From contig NZ_CP015093.1 of the NCBI RefSeq assembly GCF_001975705.1, forward strand, positions 2,170,001 through 2,234,000: 64,000 bases of DNA, in the 5' to 3' direction. The notes beneath the pieces are model-generated. The model saw only the letters and a list, made by a program, of their open reading frames with translations. It made no database searches and was not told the origin of the DNA. A program made the translations under genes and the position numbers. The first letter of the stretch is position 1, and every line of letters starts with the position of its first letter. The DNA comes from Salipiger abyssi (lineage in GTDB: Bacteria; Pseudomonadota; Alphaproteobacteria; Rhodobacterales; Rhodobacteraceae). Positions 6,157 through 13,480 of this stretch are shown here, piece by piece.

Positions 6157-6399
6157 ATGATGACAGTTTCCGATATCTGCGATGCGCTTGGACGCAAGAA
6201 AATGGAGAGCCGCCTCGGGGTATCGAAGGCGGCGATCAGTAATGCTGTCTCAGACGGCGTCTTCCCCTCGGCTTGGTACGAGGTGATCTCAGACATGTGT
6301 CGCGAACACCGCATCGAGTGCCCGACGCCGATCTTCAATTTCCGGCGCCCGACCGATGCTGCCGCGCAAGCATCCCGCTCGCCTAAATCCGCCGCCTGA
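6157..6399 (+). CDS. Cro-like HTH regulator
   Basis: 80 residues from ATG 6157. The N-terminal region MTVSDICDALGRKKMESRLG followed by VSKAAISNAVSDG is a compact Cro-type helix-turn-helix (recognition helix SKAAISNAV). A GTG at 6139 lies within the operator and is rejected as start. It is divergent from the repressor and first in the rightward early operon, the classic Cro position. A disordered Ala/Ser/Pro tail follows. Confidence 0.7.
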   Translation: MMTVSDICDALGRKKMESRLGVSKAAISNAVSDGVFPSAWYEVISDMCREHRIECPTPIFNFRRPTDAAAQASRSPKSAA

Positions 6400-6473
6400 A
6401 CACGCATTTCCCATGCCTCAGACATGGGGGAACGCGCCGCAACCTTCCAGCTAACAAGCACGGACCCGTTCAC

Positions 6474-6947
6474 ATGAAAGCCTATCGAGCAGGAACAATC
6501 TCGGAAGCCGTCCAGAACGCCATTGAGGCGATCCCGGATCGCAAGCACCGTGAAGTCGCGGCCTTCCTTGGCATCAGCCCGGCAACGCTGTCGTTCGGCA
6601 TGGACCCGTCCGAGACCCGCCCCGGCGGTCTTGGCATCGCCTATGTGGACCGGCTTTGCGACAAGTGGCCGGAAGCCGCTGAGCAGATGGCGCTGCATTT
6701 CGGGGCGCGCGCGGGCGGAACCTTCCAGAAGATCGACAGCGCCTGCCCAGAACAGGCTCCGTGGCAGCACGTTGCGTGTCTGGCCAAGGAAACCTCGGAA
6801 GCCGTCGCGGCCATGTCTCAGGTCGAACACGGCGGCTGCGTTCACCAAACGCGGCGTGAGCTGCTTGAGGCGCGTGAAGCTATCGACGCTGCAATCCACG
6901 ATCTGGACGCCCGCCCCGTGGATCTGAAGCGGGGGAAGCGCGCATGA
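6474..6947 (+). CDS. CII-like phage regulatory protein
   Basis: 157 residues. The N-terminal part (ISEAVQNAIEAIPDRKHREV, AAFLGISPATLSFGM) is a helix-turn-helix like those in CII-type and phage regulatory proteins of Rhodobacterales phages. The C-terminus is helical and ends in a basic tail (DLKRGKRA). It is second in the rightward operon after Cro, where lambda has cII. The 74-bp gap before it contains a hairpin at 6410-6428. The CII role is inferred from position and HTH. Confidence 0.6.
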   Translation: MKAYRAGTISEAVQNAIEAIPDRKHREVAAFLGISPATLSFGMDPSETRPGGLGIAYVDRLCDKWPEAAEQMALHFGARAGGTFQKIDSACPEQAPWQHVACLAKETSEAVAAMSQVEHGGCVHQTRRELLEAREAIDAAIHDLDARPVDLKRGKRA

Positions 6948-7150
6948 CCTACCGCACCGACCTTCTCGGACGCCGCCCCGTCATGCGCCCCATTGAGAGG
7001 GCAGAGGCTGACGGCTGGGCCCAGCACAAGCGCGAGGCTCTGGGCGGCAAGACAATCGTCAGCATGAACGTCGCCGGCACGGGCAGCGCCTGCGAGAACA
7101 TCGTCCAGGTCAGCACCGCGCCCGCGCCGTGGGAGATCGGCCATGGGTAA
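6944..7150 (+). CDS. 68-residue hypothetical
   Basis: Starts MTYRTDLLGRRPVMRPIERA with a 4-bp overlap to the preceding gene, and overlaps the methyltransferase start by 8 bp. Basic N-terminus, no motif recognised. Coupling on both sides supports expression. Confidence 0.55.
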   Translation: MTYRTDLLGRRPVMRPIERAEADGWAQHKREALGGKTIVSMNVAGTGSACENIVQVSTAPAPWEIGHG

Positions 7151-7679
7151 GAGATCCAACTTTCGCCGACGCCCTCAGGATGCGTATGATACGCCGCCTG
7201 AGCCAGTGCTCCCGCTCATCCGGCACATTTCCCCCGGCGCCAGCTACCTGGAGCCCTGCGCGGGGCAATACGACCTGTGCGACCATCTCGGCGCGCATGG
7301 CCTGACCTGCATCGCGGCAACAGATATCGCGCCGCGCGACGGGCGTGTCCACAGGATGGATGCCCTGACGATCACGCCTGAGGACGCGGCGCAGACTGGG
7401 GCCGACTATATCATCACCAATCCGCCGTGGTCGCGCGAGATTTTGCACCCGATGATCGAGCTGTTCTCGGACGCGCTACCGACGTGGCTGCTGTTCGATG
7501 CCGACTGGATACAGACGGTTCAATCGGCGCCCTTCCAATGGCGCCTGCGCCGCGTGGTCTGCGTTGGTCGGGTCAAGTGGATTAAGGGCAGCAAGCACAC
7601 GGGCAAGGACAATGCCTCTTGGTATCTCTTCGATGCCAAAGGGACTGGTCCGGCTGAAATCTTCGGGAGGGTAGCATGA
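7143..7679 (+). CDS. orphan phage DNA methyltransferase-like protein
   Basis: 178 residues. YLEPCAGQYDLCDHL at about residues 36-50 is the SAM-binding motif I region. DYIITNPPWSREILH at about residues 88-102 contains the NPPW motif IV of N6-adenine or N4-cytosine amino-methyltransferases. It is shorter than restriction-associated enzymes and has no separate target-recognition domain and no neighbouring restriction gene, so it is an orphan; it might protect phage DNA from host restriction. Target sequence unknown. Confidence 0.7.
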   Translation: MGKRSNFRRRPQDAYDTPPEPVLPLIRHISPGASYLEPCAGQYDLCDHLGAHGLTCIAATDIAPRDGRVHRMDALTITPEDAAQTGADYIITNPPWSREILHPMIELFSDALPTWLLFDADWIQTVQSAPFQWRLRRVVCVGRVKWIKGSKHTGKDNASWYLFDAKGTGPAEIFGRVA

Positions 7680-7870
7680 GGTCGGTAACCAGAGAGGACG
7701 ACGATCGCCTTCTGGCGATGCTCGCCTTGCGCAGCAGCGGCAAGCGTCCGTCCGAGATCGCCGCCGGGTGCGGCCTGACCAGCCAATACGTCTCGACGGT
7801 CACGAACCGGGTCAGGCGGGACGACGAGGCACAAGAAGGCGCGGACCTTTCCGCAGCGTACTGGCCATGA
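7676..7870 (+). CDS. small HTH DNA-binding protein
   Basis: 64 residues. EDDDRLLAMLALRSSGKRP followed by SEIAAGCGLTSQYVSTVTNR is a sigma-70 region 4/LuxR-like helix-turn-helix with recognition helix TSQYVSTVTNRV. It overlaps the methyltransferase stop by 4 bp and the next ORF start by 4 bp. It may be a regulator or a DNA-bending accessory; nothing more can be said. Confidence 0.6.
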   Translation: MRSVTREDDDRLLAMLALRSSGKRPSEIAAGCGLTSQYVSTVTNRVRRDDEAQEGADLSAAYWP

Positions 7871-8055
7871 CCCACCTCCACAAATTCTCAGCCGCCACCC
7901 ATGCGCGCTGTTCCTGCGCATTCGGACGTCTCCCACGCGAACAGGGGCCGCGTGCGGCTGTTGAAGCCCCTGACCATTCCAGCGCGGCTGTTCCGCCTCT
8001 TCCCGTTGGGCCGCGTCAACTCGCCGGGGCTTCGGCCTCGGCGCTTTTCTTCTGA
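7867..8055 (+). CDS. 62-residue Pro/Ala-rich hypothetical
   Basis: ATG 7867 overlaps the previous stop by 4 bp. Low-complexity Pro/Ala/Arg/His composition (HLHKFSAATHARCSCAFG...). Evidence is mainly the ATGA junction; composition is close to what random GC-rich frames give, so the call is weak. Confidence 0.35.
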   Translation: MTHLHKFSAATHARCSCAFGRLPREQGPRAAVEAPDHSSAAVPPLPVGPRQLAGASASALFF

Positions 8056-8064
8056 GGTGATATG

Positions 8065-8499
8065 ATGGGAAAGACCTCAAGCATCACCGCCGAGACGCTT
8101 GCGCCAATCTGGGTCAATCGCGGCATCCCGACGCAGAAGGTGGCCGACATGCTCGGTATCGAGCGCACCACGCTAAGCTGGAAGCGCTCGGAACTCGGCA
8201 TCGCGCCGCGCGCCAAAGGTCGCGTACCGAAGGCAAGCGAAGACACCTTTCGACGCATGTGGCTGGCAGGGGTAAACGTGCGCGAGATGGTCGAGTTCTT
8301 CGGCTACCGCCACAAGCAGGCCATTCACAAGCGCCGCGACCGTCTCGGCCTCCCCCCGCGCCCAATGGGATCGAAGGGGAAGAGCATCACCCTGGCGCAA
8401 TTTCACGAGCAGGAAATCGCCCGTCGCATGTCGGCGCAGGCTGGCGGGCAGAAGATCCGCGCAGCCGGTGGCGAGGACCGCTCGAAGATGTGGAGCTAA
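8065..8499 (+). CDS. HTH-domain phage protein
   Basis: 144 residues. It has two helix-turn-helix-like stretches: IPTQKVADMLGIERTTLSWK (residues 21-40) and a second near VNVREMVEFFGYRHKQAIHK. The C-terminal third is basic. GAGG 7 nt upstream favours ATG 8065 over 8062. Paired HTH units suggest recognition of a bipartite site; it could be a recombination directionality or transcription factor. No precise family. Confidence 0.6.
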   Translation: MGKTSSITAETLAPIWVNRGIPTQKVADMLGIERTTLSWKRSELGIAPRAKGRVPKASEDTFRRMWLAGVNVREMVEFFGYRHKQAIHKRRDRLGLPPRPMGSKGKSITLAQFHEQEIARRMSAQAGGQKIRAAGGEDRSKMWS

Positions 8500-8543
8500 G
8501 CCCATGACCGCACCGATCATTACAGCAGAATGAGGGGGGGGCT

Positions 8544-9032
8544 ATGCCCAGACGAAATCCAAAGCCAGCTTGCCCTTCCGTTTCGAGGTCAATCCCGAAG
8601 CGTGTTCGCATCTATGTCTTCTCTCGTGATGGACAGCAATGCAGGTACTGTGGATGCGTCAATGGCCCGTTTCATCTGGACCACGTTCTGCCGTGGATTC
8701 GCGGAGGCGACCATAGCGCCGACAATCTCGTCGTTGCCTGTGAGCGATGCAATGTCGAGAAAAAGGATCGCACTCCAGAAGAGATGGGCTGGCAGCTTCG
8801 GCCAGTGGGGGCGGAGCCCGGGCCGGGAAGGCCCAAGAAAGTTGTTGAATTCAAGCCAAGGCCGCGCCCGAGATGGTTTGCCTTTGCCAAAGCAGCAGAG
8901 ATTTCTAGGATACTCTTCCTTGAGGCTCGCATCGAGCGCCGCAAGGCCCTCATTGCCGACGATCACGCCGAACGGCTGCGCATTCAGGACCGCTGCGTCA
9001 AGCGCATGGAGCGGGCAGGGAGGCTGAACTGA
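8544..9032 (+). CDS. HNH endonuclease
   Basis: 162 residues. The HNH core runs about residues 22-72: RIYVFSRDGQQCRYCG, then FHLDHVLPWIRGGDHSADNL and VACERCNVEKKDRTP. These are the two CxxC knuckles, the HxxDH box with catalytic histidine, and the Asn-containing helix. The C-terminal half is basic and probably contacts DNA. The domain order is like McrA-type nucleases found as free-standing phage HNH genes. It overlaps the DUF1064 gene by 1 bp. Confidence 0.85.
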   Translation: MPRRNPKPACPSVSRSIPKRVRIYVFSRDGQQCRYCGCVNGPFHLDHVLPWIRGGDHSADNLVVACERCNVEKKDRTPEEMGWQLRPVGAEPGPGRPKKVVEFKPRPRPRWFAFAKAAEISRILFLEARIERRKALIADDHAERLRIQDRCVKRMERAGRLN

Positions 9033-9427
9033 TGACCGAGCGCCTAACCCTCAGCGACCTTCGCCGCCACCTGGAGAGCCAGCAGGACCGCCGCAGAGTG
9101 CGCGGGACCAAGCGCAAGACTGTGGACGGCATCACGTTCGATTCCACCCGCGAGGCGAACAGATACGCGGAGCTGAAGCTGCTCGAAAAGACCGGCGACA
9201 TTGCGTCTCTTGAGCTGCAACCGCTGTTCGAGCTTCACGGCAAGAACGGCCCGATCATGACCGACAGCGGCCAGCAGCAGCGCGTCTATCACGCCGACTT
9301 TCGATACATCGACTGGCGCCTAAACGGCGTTTGGGTGGTCGAGGATGTGAAGGGCTTTGCAACGGACAAATACAAGCTCGTGCGCGCGATCCTCGCGGCG
9401 CAGGGCGTCGATATCGTGGAGGTGTGA
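9032..9427 (+). CDS. DUF1064 family, PD-(D/E)XK-type nuclease fold
   Basis: 131 residues. TVDGITFDSTREANRYAELK (residues 30-49) and the C-terminal VWVVEDVKGFATDKYKLVRA are the DUF1064 signatures. The E in the first helix, the D in YHADFRYI and the EDVKG motif make a PD-(D/E)XK active-site pattern. Likely a phage endonuclease or junction-type nuclease acting in replication or recombination; activity is inferred. Confidence 0.75.
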   Translation: MTERLTLSDLRRHLESQQDRRRVRGTKRKTVDGITFDSTREANRYAELKLLEKTGDIASLELQPLFELHGKNGPIMTDSGQQQRVYHADFRYIDWRLNGVWVVEDVKGFATDKYKLVRAILAAQGVDIVEV

Positions 9428-9627
9428 TGAGCGACGCAATCACCATCAAGCGCGCCGGAGAAACGCTAACCGTAGAGCCGGGCATGGTCGCCTTGGTTAT
9501 GCCCGTAGAGCGCGCCCATGCGGCCCGTGTGGCGATGTCTCCGCGCCTCGCCGGGGAGACAGAGAGCAATGCGACGAAATCAACCAGAAGGGCGATCTCA
9601 GTGGCGCTGGCGAGGGTGGGGAAATGA
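9427..9627 (+). CDS. 66-residue hypothetical
   Basis: ATG 9427 overlaps the DUF1064 stop by 1 bp; the protein starts MSDAITIKRAGETLTVEPGM and ends basic. It has a small beta-strand-rich N-terminus. No family recognised. Coupled to its upstream neighbour. Confidence 0.5.
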   Translation: MSDAITIKRAGETLTVEPGMVALVMPVERAHAARVAMSPRLAGETESNATKSTRRAISVALARVGK

Positions 9628-9672
9628 GTGGAAGTGCCTTTGAGAGCAGGGCGGTCTCCGCTAAAATGAAGC

Positions 9673-9706
9673 GGCCCGGAACGGCGTTGGAGCGCCAGAC
9701 CGGGCC
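9673..9706 (+). other. strong two-tier RNA hairpin before a small gene
   Basis: GGCCCGG (9673-9679) pairs perfectly with CCGGGCC (9700-9706), and an inner GGCG/CGCC stem can form in the loop. It is not followed by a U-run, so it is not a normal terminator. It ends 22 nt before a very strong Shine-Dalgarno (GGAGGTGA, 9729-9736). A regulatory or mRNA-stabilising leader structure is likely. Confidence 0.5.
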
Positions 9707-9740
9707 TAAAGCAAGCAACACCTGTAGAGGAGGTGATGAC

Positions 9741-9860
9741 ATGCCCTTTGAGCATGATTATGGCGATTCTGACGCCAATTTCAACGAGCACAAAACGGAA
9801 ACGTGGCAGAGCGTCGGCTCGCTTGCCGCGCGCATCGTCGGGAAGGCGGTGCAGAAGTGA
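9741..9860 (+). CDS. 39-residue small protein with very strong RBS
   Basis: MPFEHDYGDSDANFNEHKTE... from ATG 9741, preceded at ideal spacing by GGAGGTGA, the best ribosome site in this operon. A longer in-frame version from ATG 9624 (78 residues, overlapping the previous stop) is also open, but the hairpin at 9673-9706 and the RBS point to the short form. An acidic N-terminus and basic C-terminus are visible; function unknown. Its stop overlaps the helicase GTG start. Confidence 0.5.
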   Translation: MPFEHDYGDSDANFNEHKTETWQSVGSLAARIVGKAVQK

Positions 9861-11257
9861 CGGAACTGCGCGAAATGAACCAAGGCTCGGAGGCTGCGCC
9901 GCACTCTATCGAGGCGGAGCAGCAGCTTCTTGGGGCAATTCTCGTCGGCGCCTGTGGCGTCGATGTAGTGCTGAACAACGGCGGGACTGGATTATTCTAT
10001 GATCCTGTTCACGCCACCATCTACAAGGTCTGCGCCGGCCTTTCCTCTAAGGATCAACCGGTGACTCCCGTTACCGTCGCGGCTGCATATCCGACTGACC
10101 ACCTCGAGCCGCTTTCTCAGCTTGGCGGCAAAGGATATCTGGCGCGTCTTGCTGGATCCTCAGTATCTGGCAGTTTGGCTGAAAGCTACGCCGAGGTCTT
10201 GGGTGAGGCGAAGGCCAAGCGCGACATTATGGCGGTGGTGGACAAGGCCCGTGAGGAGCTGGCGGCTGGTGATGTTCCCGCCAGCGATATCGCATCCAAG
10301 ATTGAAGCGGCCATGTCTGTAACTGAAACCCGGTCAGTCAAGCCGGTAAGCATGGTTTCCGCCATCTCTGACGCGGTGCGTGAGAGTTTCGAGGCCTACG
10401 ATGGCATCACAGAGGGCCGCGTGGCATCTGGAATACCTGCTCTGGACCGCTTGGTCGGCGGATTCTATGCGGGAGATCTGTGGCTTCTTGGCGGACGCCC
10501 GTCGATGGGCAAGACCGGCGTCATGCTGTCGATCGCTCTCAACGCTGCCCGGTCAGGGCACCCGGTGATTATCGCATCTCTGGAAATGATTCCGCGCGCT
10601 CTAGCCGTCAGAGCGCTTTCTGAGCAAATGGCCCAGAACGGCAGCGCCGTGTCCTATGCGGACCTGCGGCAAGGCAAGTATTCAGACGCATCGGGCGAAG
10701 ACATGAAGCGAGCCGCGCTAATGTTGTCTGAGCTGCCGATCACATTCCTGCCGAAAGAATTCGCCAACACAAAACTTCTGGAATCTGGCGCCAGGACCAT
10801 TCTTCGGCGCTATCGTGACAGCCAAAAGCGTCCTCTTTTGCTAGTGGACTATGCTCAGCTTATGAGGTCGGACGCAAAGAGCAGATATGAGCAGATCACA
10901 GATGTTTCCCTGGCACTAAAGGGTCTGGCGATGCGCTTTGAAGTTCCGGTCATCGCTCTGTCGCAGTTATCACGCGGCGTTGAGAGCCGAGAAAACAAAA
11001 GACCGATTATGTCGGATCTGAGAGAGAGCGGGCAGCTAGAGCAGGACGCGGATGGCGTGATCTTCTGCTATCGCGACAGCTACTACATCGAACGAGAGAA
11101 GCCCGACCGCCACGACATAGATGCCGTGGCCGATTGGGAAGCGGCCACGCGTGAGGCTCACAACAGGCTTGAACTGATAGTTGCCAAGCAGCGTCAGGGC
11201 GAGATTGGAACGGCGCATGTGTTCTTCAACCCGACAATCAACAGAATTTGGGACTGA
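9857..11257 (+). CDS. DnaB-like replicative helicase
   Basis: 466 residues from GTG 9857 (ATG 9875 is an alternative). An N-terminal DnaB domain begins at about residue 15 (PHSIEAEQQLLGAILVG). The RecA-like helicase domain has Walker A GGRPSMGKT at about residues 212-220, Walker B LLLVDYAQLM, and a C-terminal ESGQLEQDADGVIFCYRD block. It would unwind the phage fork, loaded by the adjacent O-like initiator. Spacing to the next gene is 4 bp. Length is typical of phage DnaB proteins. Confidence 0.9.
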   Translation: MTELREMNQGSEAAPHSIEAEQQLLGAILVGACGVDVVLNNGGTGLFYDPVHATIYKVCAGLSSKDQPVTPVTVAAAYPTDHLEPLSQLGGKGYLARLAGSSVSGSLAESYAEVLGEAKAKRDIMAVVDKAREELAAGDVPASDIASKIEAAMSVTETRSVKPVSMVSAISDAVRESFEAYDGITEGRVASGIPALDRLVGGFYAGDLWLLGGRPSMGKTGVMLSIALNAARSGHPVIIASLEMIPRALAVRALSEQMAQNGSAVSYADLRQGKYSDASGEDMKRAALMLSELPITFLPKEFANTKLLESGARTILRRYRDSQKRPLLLVDYAQLMRSDAKSRYEQITDVSLALKGLAMRFEVPVIALSQLSRGVESRENKRPIMSDLRESGQLEQDADGVIFCYRDSYYIEREKPDRHDIDAVADWEAATREAHNRLELIVAKQRQGEIGTAHVFFNPTINRIWD

Positions 11258-11261
11258 GGCA

Positions 11262-11972
11262 ATGAGCATCGAAGCAATGAGCATCGCGTGGGAAAGTGAC
11301 CTGCCGGGAACCGACCGGCTCGTCCTTCTCGCTATCGCAGACCACATCGGGAAAAACGAACACAGCTTTCCGTCAAACTCTCGTCTGGTTGAGCGCACGG
11401 GGCTTGGTGAGCGGACAGTTCAAGGCGCGATCAAGCGGCTTGAGGGAGCGGGCTATCTCGTGGTCGGATGGCAGCAGGGGCCGCGTGGAACAAACACCTA
11501 TTCCGTCCGTCCATCTGGCGCAAAAACCCCCGCAGAAGATGCACCCCGCAGGAGCTGCGCCCCCGCAGCAGATTCGCCTCACCCCCGCAGGAGCTGCGCC
11601 CCTACCCCCGCAGGAGCTGCGGACGAACCCTCAAGGAACCCTAAAGAACCCTCAAGTGGCGATCCTGACCAATTTGAAGCATTCTGGAAGGAGTGCCCAC
11701 GCAAGGTCGGAAAGGGCAACGCAAGGCCAGCATTCAAGCGCGCGCTCAAGAAGGCTAGCGCAGAGCAGATCATCGAGGGGATGCGGCGCTTCGCCCGCGT
11801 CAACGCCGGGACGGATCCGCAGTATGTCGCCCACCCGACCACATGGCTGAACGGCGAAAGATGGGCGGATGACCTTCGACCTCGTGCCGTTTCTCAGCAA
11901 TCCAACGGAGGTCGCAAGAGTCACGTCCAGATCATGAAAGAGCGGCGATTGCTTCGGGAGGCAACCCAATGA
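11262..11972 (+). CDS. O-like replication initiator with HTH
   Basis: 236 residues. The N-terminal winged-helix region (LVLLAIADHIGKNEHSFPSN, TGLGERTVQGAIKRLEGAGY) resembles phage O/DnaD-type initiators. A Pro/Ala/Arg low-complexity linker follows (about residues 84-130), then a C-terminal domain (QFEAFWKECPRKVGKGNARP, with the WLN...W motif near the end) common in replication proteins that interact with helicase. GAGG precedes ATG 11262; a 15-bp tandem duplication makes a second ATG at 11277. The linker DNA contains iteron-like repeats, as the ori does inside lambda O. Confidence 0.75.
   Translation: MSIEAMSIAWESDLPGTDRLVLLAIADHIGKNEHSFPSNSRLVERTGLGERTVQGAIKRLEGAGYLVVGWQQGPRGTNTYSVRPSGAKTPAEDAPRRSCAPAADSPHPRRSCAPTPAGAADEPSRNPKEPSSGDPDQFEAFWKECPRKVGKGNARPAFKRALKKASAEQIIEGMRRFARVNAGTDPQYVAHPTTWLNGERWADDLRPRAVSQQSNGGRKSHVQIMKERRLLREATQ
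11528..11621. repeat. iteron-like repeats inside the initiator gene (candidate ori)
   Basis: Unit CCCCGCAGGAGCTGCGCCCC. Copies begin at 11528 (17/20 match), 11544 (20/20), 11561 (16/20), 11583 (20/20) and 11606 (first 16 bases exact). Start-to-start distances are 16, 17, 22 and 23 bp, none a multiple of 3, so copies fall in different codon phases and the protein repeats are not conserved: selection looks to be on the DNA. Each unit contains the dyad GCAG-N3-CTGC. The following 40 bp are richer in A/T. Confidence 0.6.
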
Positions 11973-12178
11973 CCACCGGACCAAGCACAGACACCATCGC
12001 CCGCAAGCGCCGCCGCAAGGCCCAGGTACGCCGCTGGCGTATGCTGCAAGAGACGATGAGGGATGAGCGTGAGATCCACGCAAGGATACGCGCCTCGGCA
12101 TGCAGCAAGGATCTGAAGGCGAAACGCTACGACGCGCTCATGGCGCGGTTTCAGGAGATCGAGGAGGGACGGGGATGA
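11969..12178 (+). CDS. 69-residue basic hypothetical
   Basis: Highly basic helix (ARKRRRKAQVRRWRMLQETM) followed by a second charged helix ending EIEEGRG. It overlaps the initiator stop and the next start by 4 bp. Nucleic-acid binding is plausible from charge alone. No family recognised. Confidence 0.55.
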   Translation: MTTGPSTDTIARKRRRKAQVRRWRMLQETMRDEREIHARIRASACSKDLKAKRYDALMARFQEIEEGRG

Positions 12179-12564
12179 GCCGTATCGAAGCACTCAAGGC
12201 GCTGCTGGCGAAGGTGGAGGCGGGATCAGCAGTCATGGGTGACGAAGGGTGGTTCCACCTCCCAATCACCGTCCTGGATAATGGTCAGATGCGCTCGCAC
12301 ATGGCGGTTGCATGGCGAGCCTATAACGGCTCCCTCGACGCCGCTAAAGCGCTGCACGAGGCCACTCTTGGAGACGGCTATATCAGCAACGGGTTCAAAT
12401 ACGTGATCTGGGGAAGTGGTACGGCTTTGGTCTGGCACGTCATCAACGGCCACGAGGGACGAGGAGAGGTGCTGGCGAAGGAGCTGCACGCGGTGTCCCA
12501 AGCCCGCGCATGGCTCATCGCAATCCTCAAGGCCCTGATCGCGATTGAGGAGAGCAAGGCATGA
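12175..12564 (+). CDS. 129-residue hypothetical phage protein
   Basis: MSRIEALKALLAKVEAGSAV begins a helical N-terminus. The middle has WHVINGHEGRGEVLAKELHA and AVAWRAYNGSLDAAKALHEA; the latter stretch ('AYNGSLDAAKALHEA') occurs in a family of short early phage proteins I know only as uncharacterised. Coupled by ATGA overlaps at both ends. Confidence 0.65.
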   Translation: MSRIEALKALLAKVEAGSAVMGDEGWFHLPITVLDNGQMRSHMAVAWRAYNGSLDAAKALHEATLGDGYISNGFKYVIWGSGTALVWHVINGHEGRGEVLAKELHAVSQARAWLIAILKALIAIEESKA

Positions 12565-12842
12565 GCATGGCAGACTTCGCACCCGGAGAGATCAAGATCG
12601 AGGGACGCGTGATGGACCACGCCCACGGCGCATGGGCTGGCATGCGCCCTCAGTGGTTCACCGCAACCCACATTCCCACAGGCTTCGCGGTGACGTGGCA
12701 CGAGCACTGCCATTCCGGAATGTCCCAGCACAGGCAGCGGGAGGCGGCTCTGGCCTGTCTGCGGTTGATGATTGACGAGATGCGTCCGGCGGAGCTGCCG
12801 ATGGTGCACCCGAACGAGCAGGGCAAGGAGCGGACAGGATGA
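12561..12842 (+). CDS. small protein resembling part of the RF-1 domain
   Basis: 93 residues. ATHIPTGFAVTW (residues about 34-45) followed by SGMSQHRQREAALACLRLMI (about 52-71) matches the segment after the catalytic loop in class I release factors (THxPTGIVV...RSQHxNRxxALxxLRxRL). The GGQ peptidyl-hydrolase motif itself is not present, so it is unlikely to terminate translation on its own. Phages carry such RF-like fragments; function unknown. ATGA overlaps on both sides. Confidence 0.6.
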   Translation: MSMADFAPGEIKIEGRVMDHAHGAWAGMRPQWFTATHIPTGFAVTWHEHCHSGMSQHRQREAALACLRLMIDEMRPAELPMVHPNEQGKERTG

Positions 12843-13462
12843 TCGAGGCAATTTCCGGGAAGGGCGTTCACAGGGCAAAAGCTCAATGCGACGAGTGCGA
12901 GCGCGAAGAGGTTGTCACATGTGATTACGTCAGGGGCGCAGGCGGTGATTGGGCTCCGAACGAAGGGCAGGTCAAGAAAAAGCTGACGGCCCACGGCTGG
13001 GCTGAGGTCAAGGGAAAGCTGCGCTGCCCGACATGCGAAGCAAGGAGAAAGGTGGTTCCGATGAAGCCGAAAGAGGCAGCCGCGCCCGCGCGGGAGATGA
13101 CCAAGTTCGAAAAGATCGAGATCGTGAAGTTGCTGGCGGATGTCTACGATCTGGACGCCGGCAGATACAAGAACGGCGATACCGACGAAACCGTTGCAGA
13201 CGTTCTCGGCGTCATGCCGGGATGGGTGGCCAATATCCGCGAGGCAGATTTCGGCCCGGACGGCGGAAACGAGAATATCGAGGATCTGGCGGCACGTCTC
13301 GGAGAGGCGGAAAAGAACCTGCAAGCCATTCTCGAAAGCGCGGCGCAGCAGCACGAAGCGGCGACGAAGAAAATGGCAGAGGTTTCCGCCATGTGCGTCG
13401 AACTGGACCGGATCAAGAAGGCAGTCGGGCCGCGCGCGATGCAGCGCGCAGGCGTGCGGTAG
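12839..13462 (+). CDS. zinc-ribbon and coiled-coil phage protein
   Basis: 207 residues. N-terminal zinc ribbon from CDECEREEVVTCDY (residues 17-30) and RCPTCEARRK near residue 62. The middle, from about residue 87, is helical (FEKIEIVKLLADVYDL) with TVADVLGVMPGWVANIREA resembling a small HTH. The C-terminal ~60 residues form a probable coiled coil. The combination of DNA-binding elements suggests a regulator or recombination accessory. No named family. Confidence 0.6.
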   Translation: MIEAISGKGVHRAKAQCDECEREEVVTCDYVRGAGGDWAPNEGQVKKKLTAHGWAEVKGKLRCPTCEARRKVVPMKPKEAAAPAREMTKFEKIEIVKLLADVYDLDAGRYKNGDTDETVADVLGVMPGWVANIREADFGPDGGNENIEDLAARLGEAEKNLQAILESAAQQHEAATKKMAEVSAMCVELDRIKKAVGPRAMQRAGVR

Positions 13463-13480
13463 CGACGGAAGGGGCAGGGA

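Noticed and set aside
6410..6428. CCCATG/CATGGG hairpin before the CII-like gene considered as another repressor operator
   Set aside because: Arms do not match RGTACA/TGTACY and there is no U-run; may be structural but unsupported.
8504..8533. 9-codon ORF between the HTH and HNH genes
   Set aside because: Too short to support; no overlap with the following start.
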